From positions 1-42,054 of the forward strand of contig NZ_JACKSH010000232.1 of NCBI RefSeq assembly GCF_025821625.1: 42,054 bases of DNA. The letters are read 5' to 3'. The notes beneath the pieces are model-generated. The model saw nothing but the letters and a program-made list of their open reading frames with translations. It was not told the DNA's origin and did no database searches. The position numbers and the translations under genes were made by a program. This stretch comes from Mycolicibacterium pyrenivorans (lineage in GTDB: Bacteria > Actinomycetota > Actinomycetes > Mycobacteriales > Mycobacteriaceae). Of the stretch, positions 32,670-39,340 are shown piece by piece (positions within the stretch are counted from its first letter, which is position 1; the number at the start of each line of letters is the position of its first letter).

Positions 32670-33140
32670 GTGCTGACCAGAATCCTGACCGGAGTGGCAT
32701 TGGCCGCGGGGGCGGCGGTCCTCGCGGCGCCAGGCATCGCCGCTGCCGACCCGCCGCCGCTGCCCGACATCAACGCCATGCCGCCGGTGAATCCGAAGGA
32801 CTTCGCCGTGATGGAGGGCGCTGCCTATGCGTTCGGGGCCCCCGGCGGGTTGACGTGCGTGATGGACAGGCAGACCGGCGGCTACGGCTGCAGCGGCCCG
32901 CTGCCCGCGGCGCCGGGTGGTGCGAACCTGGTCACGGGGTACGCGAATGGAAGTCCTGGCTTCGCCAACTCCACTCGGCCGATGTACGGCGCAGTTGACA
33001 ACCCGCCCGCGCTTCCGCCCAACACGCGGATGAGCTTCCAGACCGTCAGCTGCGGCACCGACGGCCTCATCACGTCCTGCCTCAACACCGTCGACAACTC
33101 CGGGTTCGTGCTGAGCCCGGCCGGTAGCTTCACTTTCTGA
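32670..33140 (+). CDS. small secreted protein, paralogue 1
   Basis: The 156-residue protein has a signal peptide (VLTRILTGVALAAGAAVLAA to AAA, cleavage near residue 27). The mature part contains INAMPPVNPKDFAVMEG, a GLTCVMDR strand, GGYGCSGPLP and a C-terminal FQTVSCGTDGLITSCLNT. Four Cys residues suggest two disulfides. It aligns with the next gene over its whole length, so the two are a tandem duplication. GTG 32670 is chosen over GTG 32661 because both paralogues then begin VL(T/S)R and both follow a TAGGNT box. Function unknown; it resembles secreted mycobacterial proteins of unknown role. It is not recalled in this place in M. tuberculosis. Confidence 0.85.
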   Translation: MLTRILTGVALAAGAAVLAAPGIAAADPPPLPDINAMPPVNPKDFAVMEGAAYAFGAPGGLTCVMDRQTGGYGCSGPLPAAPGGANLVTGYANGSPGFANSTRPMYGAVDNPPALPPNTRMSFQTVSCGTDGLITSCLNTVDNSGFVLSPAGSFTF

Positions 33141-33167
33141 AACGATGCCGGCCCCTGCGACGACATC

Positions 33168-33173
33168 TAGGCT
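33168..33173 (+). promoter_or_regulatory. leaderless -10 box (TAGGCT) of second secreted paralogue
   Basis: TAGGCT is six bases before GTG 33180, so this paralogue can be transcribed independently of the first despite only 39 bp between the genes. Confidence 0.45.
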
Positions 33174-33179
33174 GTGACA

Positions 33180-33722
33180 GTGCTGAGCAGAATGTCCGTC
33201 GGCAGACTCGTGGCCGCAGCGTGCGTGGCCGCGGCCGGTGTCCTCACCACACCCGGGTTCGCCGCCGCGCAGCCCGCGCCGCCGCCGCCTCCACCGCCCG
33301 CCCCGAATATCAACGCGTTGCCGCCGGTGAACCCGAAGGACTTCGCCGTGTACGACGGCTCGGCCTACGTCTTCGGCTCGGCGGGCCTGACGTGCATGCT
33401 GCAGCGGTCCGGCGGCTACGGCTGCAACGGTCCGATCCCCGGGGGACCCGAGGGCGCGAACCTCGTCGGCGGTAGCTCCGGCGGTGTGCCTGTCTTCGGC
33501 GCCTCACCGACCCCTATGTACACCGGGGAGGTCAACCCGTTGCCTCCGAACACACGGTTGAGCTTCGGCACCGTCAGCTGCGGCGGCGACGGTGCCATGA
33601 CGGCGTGCGTCGACACCAAGAACCAGTCGGGATTCGTCGTCGGACCCGGCGGCTCCTACATCGTCAACCAGGTCAACCCGCTCGTCGCGCGTCCCGAAGG
33701 CACCAACCCGTACTTCAACTGA
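33180..33722 (+). CDS. small secreted protein, paralogue 2
   Basis: The 180-residue protein has a signal peptide (VLSRMSVGRLVAAACVAAAG onward, cleavage near residue 32) followed by a Pro-rich linker (PAPPPPPPPAP). The conserved body shares INALPPVNPKDFAVYDG, GLTCMLQ, GGYGCNGPIP and FGTVSCGGDGAMTACVDT with its upstream neighbour, including the four Cys positions. A C-terminal extension (VNQVNPLVARPEG onward) is absent from paralogue 1. GTG 33180 is preferred over GTG 33174 by comparison with the paralogue. The gene ends 21 bp from the convergent gpsA stop. Function not recognised. Confidence 0.85.
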   Translation: MLSRMSVGRLVAAACVAAAGVLTTPGFAAAQPAPPPPPPPAPNINALPPVNPKDFAVYDGSAYVFGSAGLTCMLQRSGGYGCNGPIPGGPEGANLVGGSSGGVPVFGASPTPMYTGEVNPLPPNTRLSFGTVSCGGDGAMTACVDTKNQSGFVVGPGGSYIVNQVNPLVARPEGTNPYFN

Positions 33723-33743
33723 GCGCTGCGCTCGGAAGCCCGC

Positions 33744-34769
33744 TCAGAAGCCGGCGCCGTAGACCTCGTGGCCCGGCTTCTCCGCCGCCAGCCCGCGATA
33801 GGCGTCCTCGACGGTCGAGCCGTGGTTGACGACACCGTCGACCTCGCGCGCGATCGGCATCGCGATGCTGTACTTCTCGGCGAACTCCATGATCACGCTG
33901 GCCGCCTTGACGCCCTCGGCCACCTGGTTCATCGCCGCGATGATCTCGTCGATCGGCTTGCCCGCACCCAGCTGCTCGCCGACGTGGCGGTTGCGGCTGC
34001 GCTGGGAGGTGCACGTGACGATCAGGTCGCCCATCCCCGCCAGGCCGGCGAACGTGTCCCGGTGCCCGCCCATCGCCACGCCCAGCTTCGACATCTCGGC
34101 CACCGCGCGGGCCATCACCATCGCGCGGGTGTTCTCGCCGATGCCCAGCGAGTAGCCCATCCCGACCGCGATTGCGTAGACGTTCTTCAACGCCCCCGCC
34201 ATCTCGACACCCACCACGTCGTCGGTGGTGTAGGTCCGAAACCGCTTGGTGCGGAACAACTGTCCCAGGTTCGCGGCGAGATACTGATCGGGCATCGCCA
34301 ACACCGCGGCCGCGGCATAGCCCTCGGCGACCTCGCGCGCGATGTTCGGCCCGGCCAGGATCCCCGCCGGGTGGCCGGGCAGCACCTCGTTGACGATCTG
34401 GCTCATCCGGTAGTTCGTGCCCTGCTCGAGACCCTTCACCAGCGACACCACCGGCACCCACGGCCGCAACTCCATGGCAAGCTGCTCCAGCACGCCGCGG
34501 AACCCGTGTGACGGCACGCCCATCACGATCACGTCGGCACAGGCGGCTGCCTCCGAGAAGTCGGTCGTGGCGCGCAGGGTGTCGGTCAACTCGACCTCGT
34601 CGCCGAGGTACTTCGAGTTGCGGTTGTTGTCGTTGATGTCCTTGGCGGTCTCCTCCGAGCGCACCCACTGCAGCGTCGGCCCGCGCCGGGCGCAGATGGA
34701 CGCGACGGTGGTGCCCCAGGATCCGCCCCCGAGGACGACGACTTTGGGTTCGCGCTGAGCAGGTGCCAT
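33744..34769 (-). CDS. gpsA: GpsA, glycerol-3-phosphate dehydrogenase [NAD(P)+]
   Basis: The 341-residue enzyme reduces dihydroxyacetone phosphate to sn-glycerol 3-phosphate for phospholipid synthesis. The N-terminal nucleotide-binding motif is VVVLGGGSWGTTVASICARRG. LAGPNIAREVAEG follows, then the catalytic Lys in GVEMAGALKNVYAIAVGMG and the substrate motif FAGLAGMGDLIVTCTS. Length and motifs match Rv0564c (gpdA1). The ATG at 34769 is chosen over GTG 34778 because TAATGT (34782-34777) lies seven bases upstream, giving a leaderless start, and the GTG would fall inside that box. Confidence 0.95.
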   Translation of the reverse strand: MAPAQREPKVVVLGGGSWGTTVASICARRGPTLQWVRSEETAKDINDNNRNSKYLGDEVELTDTLRATTDFSEAAACADVIVMGVPSHGFRGVLEQLAMELRPWVPVVSLVKGLEQGTNYRMSQIVNEVLPGHPAGILAGPNIAREVAEGYAAAAVLAMPDQYLAANLGQLFRTKRFRTYTTDDVVGVEMAGALKNVYAIAVGMGYSLGIGENTRAMVMARAVAEMSKLGVAMGGHRDTFAGLAGMGDLIVTCTSQRSRNRHVGEQLGAGKPIDEIIAAMNQVAEGVKAASVIMEFAEKYSIAMPIAREVDGVVNHGSTVEDAYRGLAAEKPGHEVYGAGF

Positions 34770-34776
34770 GGCGATC

Positions 34777-34782
34777 ACATTA
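34777..34782 (-). promoter_or_regulatory. leaderless -10 box of gpsA (TAATGT)
   Basis: On the minus strand TAATGT is followed by seven bases and then the gpsA ATG. It decides between the two candidate starts. Confidence 0.5.
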
Positions 34783-34879
34783 GGTCGATGACCTCGGCGC
34801 GAGGGCGGGTTTGGCGAGCATCGCCGGGGGGCTGCGCGAATCGGTCAAATGGAGGCATCTTGATGCGTCATAGTGGTGC

Positions 34880-34885
34880 TAAAGT
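34880..34885 (+). promoter_or_regulatory. leaderless -10 box of vapBC (TAAAGT)
   Basis: TAAAGT is six bases before the vapB GTG (34892), and no Shine-Dalgarno sequence is present. A direct repeat AAAGTGC/AAAAGTGC (34881-34895) and a loose GTGGT...ACCAC pair (34873-34902) overlap the start and could bind VapB. Confidence 0.5.
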
Positions 34886-34891
34886 GCAAAA

Positions 34892-35149
34892 GTGCGAACC
34901 ACGATCCGTATCGACGACGCGCTCTACCGCGAAGTCAAGCAGCGTGCGGCCAGCTCGGGCCGCACGGTCGCGGCGGTGCTCGAGGACGCGGTCCGGCGCG
35001 GTCTCAATCCGACGGACGGCGATGCACGCGAGCGATTGACCGTGCATCCCACAGGCGCAGGCGGGCTGATGCCCGGCGTGGATTTGTCCTCGAACGCCGC
35101 ACTCGCCGAGGTCATGGACGACGAGACATCCCTCGATGCGATGCGTTGA
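34892..35149 (+). CDS. vapB: VapB-type antitoxin (ribbon-helix-helix)
   Basis: The 85-residue protein has a ribbon-helix-helix DNA-binding domain at residues 1-45 (VRTTIRIDDALYREVKQRAA and GRTVAAVLEDAVRRGL). A C-terminal toxin-binding tail contains GLMPGVDLSSNAALAEVMD, a pattern shared with mycobacterial VapB25/29-type antitoxins. It overlaps vapC by 14 bp in another frame. It should neutralise VapC and autorepress the operon. The GTG start has no ribosome-binding site but lies at a predicted transcript start. Confidence 0.9.
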   Translation: MRTTIRIDDALYREVKQRAASSGRTVAAVLEDAVRRGLNPTDGDARERLTVHPTGAGGLMPGVDLSSNAALAEVMDDETSLDAMR

Positions 35150-35579
35150 CACCAACGTTCTGGTGTACGCGTTCCGGGCAGATCTGCCTGAGAACCAGGC
35201 GTACCGAGCGCTGCTGGAAGACTGGGCCAACGGCGATGAGCCGCTGGGGCTACCCGATGTCGTGGTGAGTGGATTCGTGCGGATCATGACAAACCGCAGG
35301 GTCTTCCGCGAACCCACCCGGCCGGCCGAAGCGTGGGCGGCGGTCGACGCCGTGCTGCGAGCTCCCGCGTCGATCGTCCTTCGGGCGGGTTCACGACATT
35401 GGGAATTGTTCCGGCAGCTTGCAACCGAGATCGATGCCCGCGGAAACGACGTGCCCGACGCCTATCTGGGCGCGTACGCGATCGACAACAACGCGACGTT
35501 CCTGAGCGCTGATCGCGGCTTCGCCAGGTTCAGCCGGCTGCGATGGCGCCATCCACTGGACCCGCTCAGCGGTAGTTGA
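35136..35579 (+). CDS. vapC: VapC-type PIN-domain ribonuclease toxin
   Basis: The 147-residue protein is a single PIN domain. The acidic residues expected at the Mg-dependent site are present: Asp5 (CVDTNVLVYA), Asp108 (NDVPDAYLGA) and Asp126 (LSADRGFARF), with Asp41 at the remaining position. SGFVRIMTNRRVF is typical of this VapC subgroup. Toxins of this type cleave specific RNAs, often tRNA. The start overlaps vapB. The stop codon lies 14 bp inside the convergent yajQ, so the two genes share 3' ends. It is intact and appears active. Confidence 0.92.
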   Translation: MRCVDTNVLVYAFRADLPENQAYRALLEDWANGDEPLGLPDVVVSGFVRIMTNRRVFREPTRPAEAWAAVDAVLRAPASIVLRAGSRHWELFRQLATEIDARGNDVPDAYLGAYAIDNNATFLSADRGFARFSRLRWRHPLDPLSGS

Positions 35580-36057
35580 CGAACTGCAGCGCGACGTCGA
35601 GGTCGGCACCCCGCAGCAGCGCCTGAACAGCCTGCAGGTCGTCGCGCTTCTTGGAGCTGACGCGGATCTCGTCGCCCTGGATCTGCGCCTTGACGCCCTT
35701 GGGGCCCTCGTCGCGGATGAGCTTGGTGATCTTCTTGGCTTCCTCGGTGCTGATGCCCTGCTTGAGAGTGCCGGTGAGCCGGAAGGTCTTGCCGCTGGGT
35801 TGCGGGTCGCCGGCGTCGAAAGCCTTCATCGAGATGTCCCGGCGGACCAGCTTCTCCTTGAACACGTCGACCGCGGCCTTCAGACGCTCCTCGGTGGAGC
35901 TGACCAGCTCGATGACCTCGTCACCCTTCCAAGCGATGGTGGTGTCGGTGCCGCGGAAATCGAAGCGTGTGGACAGCTCCTTGGCGGCCTGGTTGAGCGC
36001 GTTGTCGACCTCCTGGCGGTCGACCTTGCTGACGACGTCGAACGATGAATCCGCCAT
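35566..36057 (-). CDS. YajQ/UPF0234 nucleotide-binding protein
   Basis: The 163-residue protein has the two-domain YajQ fold. Visible signatures are MADSSFDVVSKVDRQEVDNA, ELSTRFDFRGTDTTI and the C-terminal RVSSKKRDDLQAVQALL. Homologues bind nucleotides, and in Xanthomonas one acts as a cyclic-di-GMP effector; the mycobacterial role is unknown. It corresponds to Rv0566c. The ATG at 36057 is used because GGGAGGGA lies upstream and the protein has the family N-terminus; an in-frame upstream start at 36240 would run through the tRNA. It overlaps vapC by 14 bp at the 3' ends. Confidence 0.94.
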   Translation of the reverse strand: MADSSFDVVSKVDRQEVDNALNQAAKELSTRFDFRGTDTTIAWKGDEVIELVSSTEERLKAAVDVFKEKLVRRDISMKAFDAGDPQPSGKTFRLTGTLKQGISTEEAKKITKLIRDEGPKGVKAQIQGDEIRVSSKKRDDLQAVQALLRGADLDVALQFVNYR

Positions 36058-36177
36058 TGGACTCGTCCCTCCCTCGATGGTGGTCTTGAGTGGCTTGGTT
36101 CCATCTTGGACGCCCGGCGTGAAGCGGTGAACACCGCCCCCCACCCGCCGGTTTGTGCCTGGGGCGTGTCGTCGTTG

Positions 36178-36204
36178 TATCCTGCTGAGCGCGCTGTGCA
36201 GCGC
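36178..36204 (+). promoter_or_regulatory. tRNA-Tyr -10 box and leader hairpin
   Basis: TATCCT (36178-36183) is a good -10 box with a start expected near 36190. GCGCTG-TG-CAGCGC (36191-36204) is a perfect 6-bp inverted repeat in the 5' leader, suited to RNA processing. The -35 box is weak. Confidence 0.4.
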
Positions 36205-36218
36205 ACATGCAGCACCCA

Positions 36219-36304
36219 GGCAGGTTGCCCGAGCGGCCAATGGGAGCGGACTGTAAATCCGTCGGCTAACGCCTACACAGGTTCGAATCCTGTACCTGCC
36301 ACCA
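36219..36304 (+). tRNA. tRNA-Tyr (GTA)
   Basis: The acceptor stem is GGCAGGT (36219-36225) paired with ACCTGCC (36294-36300), followed by A and an encoded CCA. The anticodon GTA lies at 36253-36255 in the loop CTGTAAA. The T-arm reads CAGGTTCGAATCCTG. The long variable arm is as expected for bacterial tRNA-Tyr. The position next to yajQ agrees with my memory of M. tuberculosis tyrT. Confidence 0.97.
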
Positions 36305-36336
36305 TGATCAGAGGGCCGTATCGGCCCGCTCGCCGC

Positions 36337-37380
36337 CTACGGCCGGTACTGCAGGATCCGGTCGTCGCCCGCGCGGGGACTTCCGCGGCCGTCGAGGTTG
36401 GACGTGGTGAACCACAGCGCGCCGTCGGGAGCCGCCACCACGGTGCGCAGCCGCCCGTACGCGCCGACGAACAACGACGCCGGCTCGGCGACGGTGCCGT
36501 CGGGGCGCACCGGGATCTGGAACAAGCGCTGCCCGCGGAGCGCAGCCATCCACAGCGACCCGCCGTGGAACGCCAGTCCCGACGGCGACGCCTCGTCGGG
36601 TCGCCACTGCAGCACCGGGTCGATCAGCCCGTCGCGGTTTGCGCGGCCCTCGACGGTGGGCCAGCCGTAGTTGCCGCCCGGCTCGATGAGATTGAGTTCG
36701 TCCCAGGTGTTTGCGCCGTACTCGCTGGCCCATAGCCGTCCGGCGGAGTCCCATGCCAACCCCTGCACGTTGCGGTGTCCCAGTGAGAACACCGGTGAAG
36801 CGGGGTCTGGATTGTCCGGTGGGACCGAACCGTCGGGATTGATCCGCAGGATCTTGCCGCCCAACGACGACCGATCCTGCGCCAGTTGCGGGCTGCCGGT
36901 TTCTCCGGTCGCGACGTAGAGCTTGCCGTCGGGGCCGAACGCGATGCGGCCGCCGTCGTGGATGGTGCCGGCCGGGATGCCCGTGAACAGCGGCGCCTGG
37001 GTACCCAGCGCGGTGCCGTCGAATTGCATCGTCACCACCCGGTTGTCGGTGCCGGTGGTGATGTAGGCGTACACGGCGGATCCGGCGGTGGCCAGGCCCA
37101 ACAGCCCCCCTTCACCGCGTGGCGCCACGTCGGCAACCTCACCGACCGTGCTGACGACCCCGGGCTCGGACAGGCGCTGGATGGTGGCGTTGTCGCGCTC
37201 GGCGATCAGCGCGCTGCCGTCCGGCAGGAAGGCGATTCCCCACGGCACCTCGAGACCGGTGGCGATGTCCTGTGCCGTGCCGGCTGCGGGCTGCGCCGGT
37301 GACTGCGGTTGGCCGGCGCACGCGGCGAGCAGCAGGGCGGCGGCGAAAACGGAGGTGGCTCGTCGCACGGGCGTGGTCAT
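36337..37380 (-). CDS. PQQ-type sugar dehydrogenase-like lipoprotein
   Basis: The 347-residue protein has a lipobox LLAAC (Cys21) and a six-bladed beta-propeller of the soluble glucose/sorbosone dehydrogenase family. The blades show GLEVPWGIAFLPDGSALIAER, HDGGRIAFGPDGKLYVATGE, GGKILRINPDGSVP, GHRNVQGLAWDSAGRLWASEYG and APDGALWFTTSN. The His in IHDGGRIAF is the usual general base. Whether it binds PQQ, and its substrate, are unknown. LppZ (Rv3006) is a related mycobacterial lipoprotein. A 15-bp palindrome directly precedes the start codon. It is divergent from the EEP gene and follows the tRNA on the other strand. Confidence 0.9.
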   Translation of the reverse strand: MTTPVRRATSVFAAALLLAACAGQPQSPAQPAAGTAQDIATGLEVPWGIAFLPDGSALIAERDNATIQRLSEPGVVSTVGEVADVAPRGEGGLLGLATAGSAVYAYITTGTDNRVVTMQFDGTALGTQAPLFTGIPAGTIHDGGRIAFGPDGKLYVATGETGSPQLAQDRSSLGGKILRINPDGSVPPDNPDPASPVFSLGHRNVQGLAWDSAGRLWASEYGANTWDELNLIEPGGNYGWPTVEGRANRDGLIDPVLQWRPDEASPSGLAFHGGSLWMAALRGQRLFQIPVRPDGTVAEPASLFVGAYGRLRTVVAAPDGALWFTTSNLDGRGSPRAGDDRILQYRP

Positions 37381-37395
37381 GGGTACGGGGTACCC
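37381..37395. promoter_or_regulatory. palindrome abutting the sugar-dehydrogenase start
   Basis: GGGTAC-GGG-GTACCC is a perfect 6-bp inverted repeat with a 3-bp centre. It touches the minus-strand ATG at 37380, where it could bind a repressor or hide the start in an mRNA hairpin. Confidence 0.35.
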
Positions 37396-37437
37396 AGGAT
37401 TCGCGACTGCATCGGGGCGTCTGAAATCATCGCGCGC

Positions 37438-37509
37438 ATGACCGTGACGGAGTTGTCGACAGCGACCATCGCCACGACGCGTGCCGTCGCGGCGATGTTG
37501 CCGACGTGA
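37438..37509 (+). CDS. 23-codon leader ORF overlapping the EEP gene
   Basis: ATG at 37438 opens an ORF of 23 codons beginning MTVTELSTATIATTRAV, rich in Thr and Ala. Its TGA (37507-37509) overlaps the next gene's GTG as GTGA. No Shine-Dalgarno sequence is seen before the EEP start, so coupling is plausible. A chance ORF remains possible. Confidence 0.35.
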   Translation: MTVTELSTATIATTRAVAAMLPT

Positions 37510-38354
37510 TCCCGGCGTTACTTCGCCGGCGTCGGCTGACGGTCAGCACTTTTGATGCCGACCGGCGCAGGTGGTCGGAGAGCACCGTCGACGACATCTC
37601 GGTCGAGGTCGAGGACATCACCGTGTCGACGTTCAACGTCTGGAACAAGGCGTTCTTCGCCGACGAGCGCTATCAGGCAGTGGCAGACCTGTTGGCCGAG
37701 GACGCCCCTGACGTCATGGTGTTCCAGGAGGTCACCCCGGCAGCGCAGAGGGTTCTCCTGTGCCAGCCCTGGGTGCGTGAGCGATACCGCTGCGCCGGCT
37801 TCGTCGGCGGCAGGATCGGTGGCTACGGCATGCTCATGCTGTCCCGGCTGCCGATCGCCGCGGTGACCTTCCGCCGGCTGCCGAGCCGGCGCAGGCGCAG
37901 CCTCCTGCACGCCGACCTCACGATCAACGGCCGGACCCTGCGGATCTGTTCGGTACATCTGGAAAGCGGAAACGACGGCGCATGGTTGCGGGCCTGGCAG
38001 CTGCGCCGGGTGTTCCGCGCGGTGGCGACCGATAACGCAATCATTCTCGGCGACTTCAACATGCGCGACGACGAGGACAGGTGGATCTCCTCGGCGTATC
38101 GCGATGTCTGGACCGCGCTGCGTCCACGCGACCCCGGGTACACCGAGGACTCCTGGACCAACCCGATGCTGCGTGAGACCAAGAAGAAGCCCCGGCAGGT
38201 ACGGTTCGACCGTGTCCTCGTCAAAGGTGCCGACTGGACCCCTACCGACATCGACGTGCTTGGTACCGAACCGATTTCGCCGGCGATGCCGCGGGTTTTC
38301 CCGTCCGATCATTTCGGGTTGCGGTGCCGGCTGACGATGTCCGCGCCGGGATAG
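37506..38354 (+). CDS. endonuclease/exonuclease/phosphatase (EEP) family protein
   Basis: The 282-residue protein has all EEP active-site residues: Asn44 (STFNVWN), Glu75 (VFQEV), His151 (CSVHLES), Asp183/Asn185 (LGDFNMR) and Asp268/His269 (PSDHFGLR). Such enzymes cleave phosphodiesters or phosphomonoesters in nucleic acids, phospholipids or inositol phosphates, and the substrate here is unknown. Residues 1-38 form an Arg-rich extension outside the domain, so a later start is possible, though the GTG at 37506 overlaps a small upstream ORF. No signal peptide is visible, suggesting a cytoplasmic location. It is convergent with the thioesterase gene. Confidence 0.88.
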   Translation: MIPALLRRRRLTVSTFDADRRRWSESTVDDISVEVEDITVSTFNVWNKAFFADERYQAVADLLAEDAPDVMVFQEVTPAAQRVLLCQPWVRERYRCAGFVGGRIGGYGMLMLSRLPIAAVTFRRLPSRRRRSLLHADLTINGRTLRICSVHLESGNDGAWLRAWQLRRVFRAVATDNAIILGDFNMRDDEDRWISSAYRDVWTALRPRDPGYTEDSWTNPMLRETKKKPRQVRFDRVLVKGADWTPTDIDVLGTEPISPAMPRVFPSDHFGLRCRLTMSAPG

Positions 38355-38403
38355 GCCCCGTTCCGGCCGACCCGGGCGTTGTGACGCAGGCGGGGACAGT
38401 CCC

Positions 38404-39183
38404 TCAGATCCGCCAGAGCGACTCCTGTGCCACGCTGGCGACCAGGGTGCCGTCCTCGTCGAGGATGGATCCTCGGGCCAGACCGCGGGCGTCGCAGTGG
38501 CTGATGGCCTCGGCGTCGTAGAGATGCCACCGCTGCGGATCAAAGGGGCGGTGCAGCCACAGGGCGTGGTCGAGGCTGGCCGCGCCGCCCCTGGGTAGCT
38601 GCGCCGCGTCGGGCGGCCGGGCCACCGCCACCAGTCCCACGTCGGAGATGAACGTCAGCGCGCACGCCCGCAGCAGCGGATCGTCCTCGATGGGCTCGCG
38701 GCTGCGGAACCACATCGGCTGGACCGGCCAGTCGTCCAGGCCCGCGCGAGCAGTGCGTACCTCGAAGTGATCGGCCCACTGCTCCGGCAGCCCGGTCTCA
38801 GTGGTGGCCTCCGACCAGGCGACGCTCGGGCCCCCGGGCCGTTGCCAGTCCGTGGTCGTCTCGGATCGGTGGAACGACGCCAGCATCTCGAAGATCGGCA
38901 CTCCGTCCTGGCTGGCGGTGATCCGGCGGGTGTTGAACGACTTGCCGTCTCGGGTGAGTTCGACGACGTACTCGACATCGACGCCGACGCGGCCGCCTTT
39001 GATGAAGTACGCGTGCAGGGACTGCGGCAGCCGGCCGGGCTCGAGGGTCGCACCGGCCGCGGCGAGCGCCTGAGCGGCGATCAGGCCACCGAAGAGTCGG
39101 CCACCGGCTCCGAAAGTCACTGTGCTGCAGAAATTCTCGCCCTCACCGTCGAGTCGTACCAGCTCGGCGATCCAGCTCGGCAT
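38404..39183 (-). CDS. acyl-CoA thioesterase, TesB-like double hot-dog
   Basis: The 259-residue protein has two hot-dog folds. The N-terminal one contains GGRLFGGLIAAQALAAAG and LPQSLHAYFIKGGRVGVDVEY with the characteristic HAYF. The C-terminal one contains SLDHALWLHRPFDPQRWHLYD, including the TesB-type LDH motif, and ends GTLVASVAQESLWRI. It should hydrolyse medium- to long-chain acyl-CoA to free acid and CoA. The ATG at 39183 with nearby GGAGG is preferred over an in-frame start at 39246. It is a monocistronic minus-strand gene. Confidence 0.92.
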   Translation of the reverse strand: MPSWIAELVRLDGEGENFCSTVTFGAGGRLFGGLIAAQALAAAGATLEPGRLPQSLHAYFIKGGRVGVDVEYVVELTRDGKSFNTRRITASQDGVPIFEMLASFHRSETTTDWQRPGGPSVAWSEATTETGLPEQWADHFEVRTARAGLDDWPVQPMWFRSREPIEDDPLLRACALTFISDVGLVAVARPPDAAQLPRGGAASLDHALWLHRPFDPQRWHLYDAEAISHCDARGLARGSILDEDGTLVASVAQESLWRI

Positions 39184-39296
39184 GGCCCTCCATCGGTGAT
39201 CGGCGCGGTCGACACATGTTAAGGGTCTGTCCCCGGCCGTCGTCACTGCGGGGTCGGCCGTGGCGCTCCTGCGATTTGGTGATTCGGCCTCGTCGG

Positions 39297-39314
39297 GCTA
39301 ACGGCATCGTTACC
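39297..39314. promoter_or_regulatory. TAACG-N4-CGTTA dyad upstream of the large secreted protein
   Basis: TAACG (39299-39303) and CGTTA (39308-39312) form a perfect inverted repeat with a 4-bp centre, roughly 30 bp before the start of the next gene and in the expected promoter region. No convincing -35/-10 pair was identified. Confidence 0.3.
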
Positions 39315-39340
39315 CTCAGGCGGAAGTGGGAGGGGGTCCC

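Noticed and set aside
34769..34778. GTG 34778 as gpsA start
   Set aside because: It lies within the TAATGT box that positions a leaderless start at ATG 34769.
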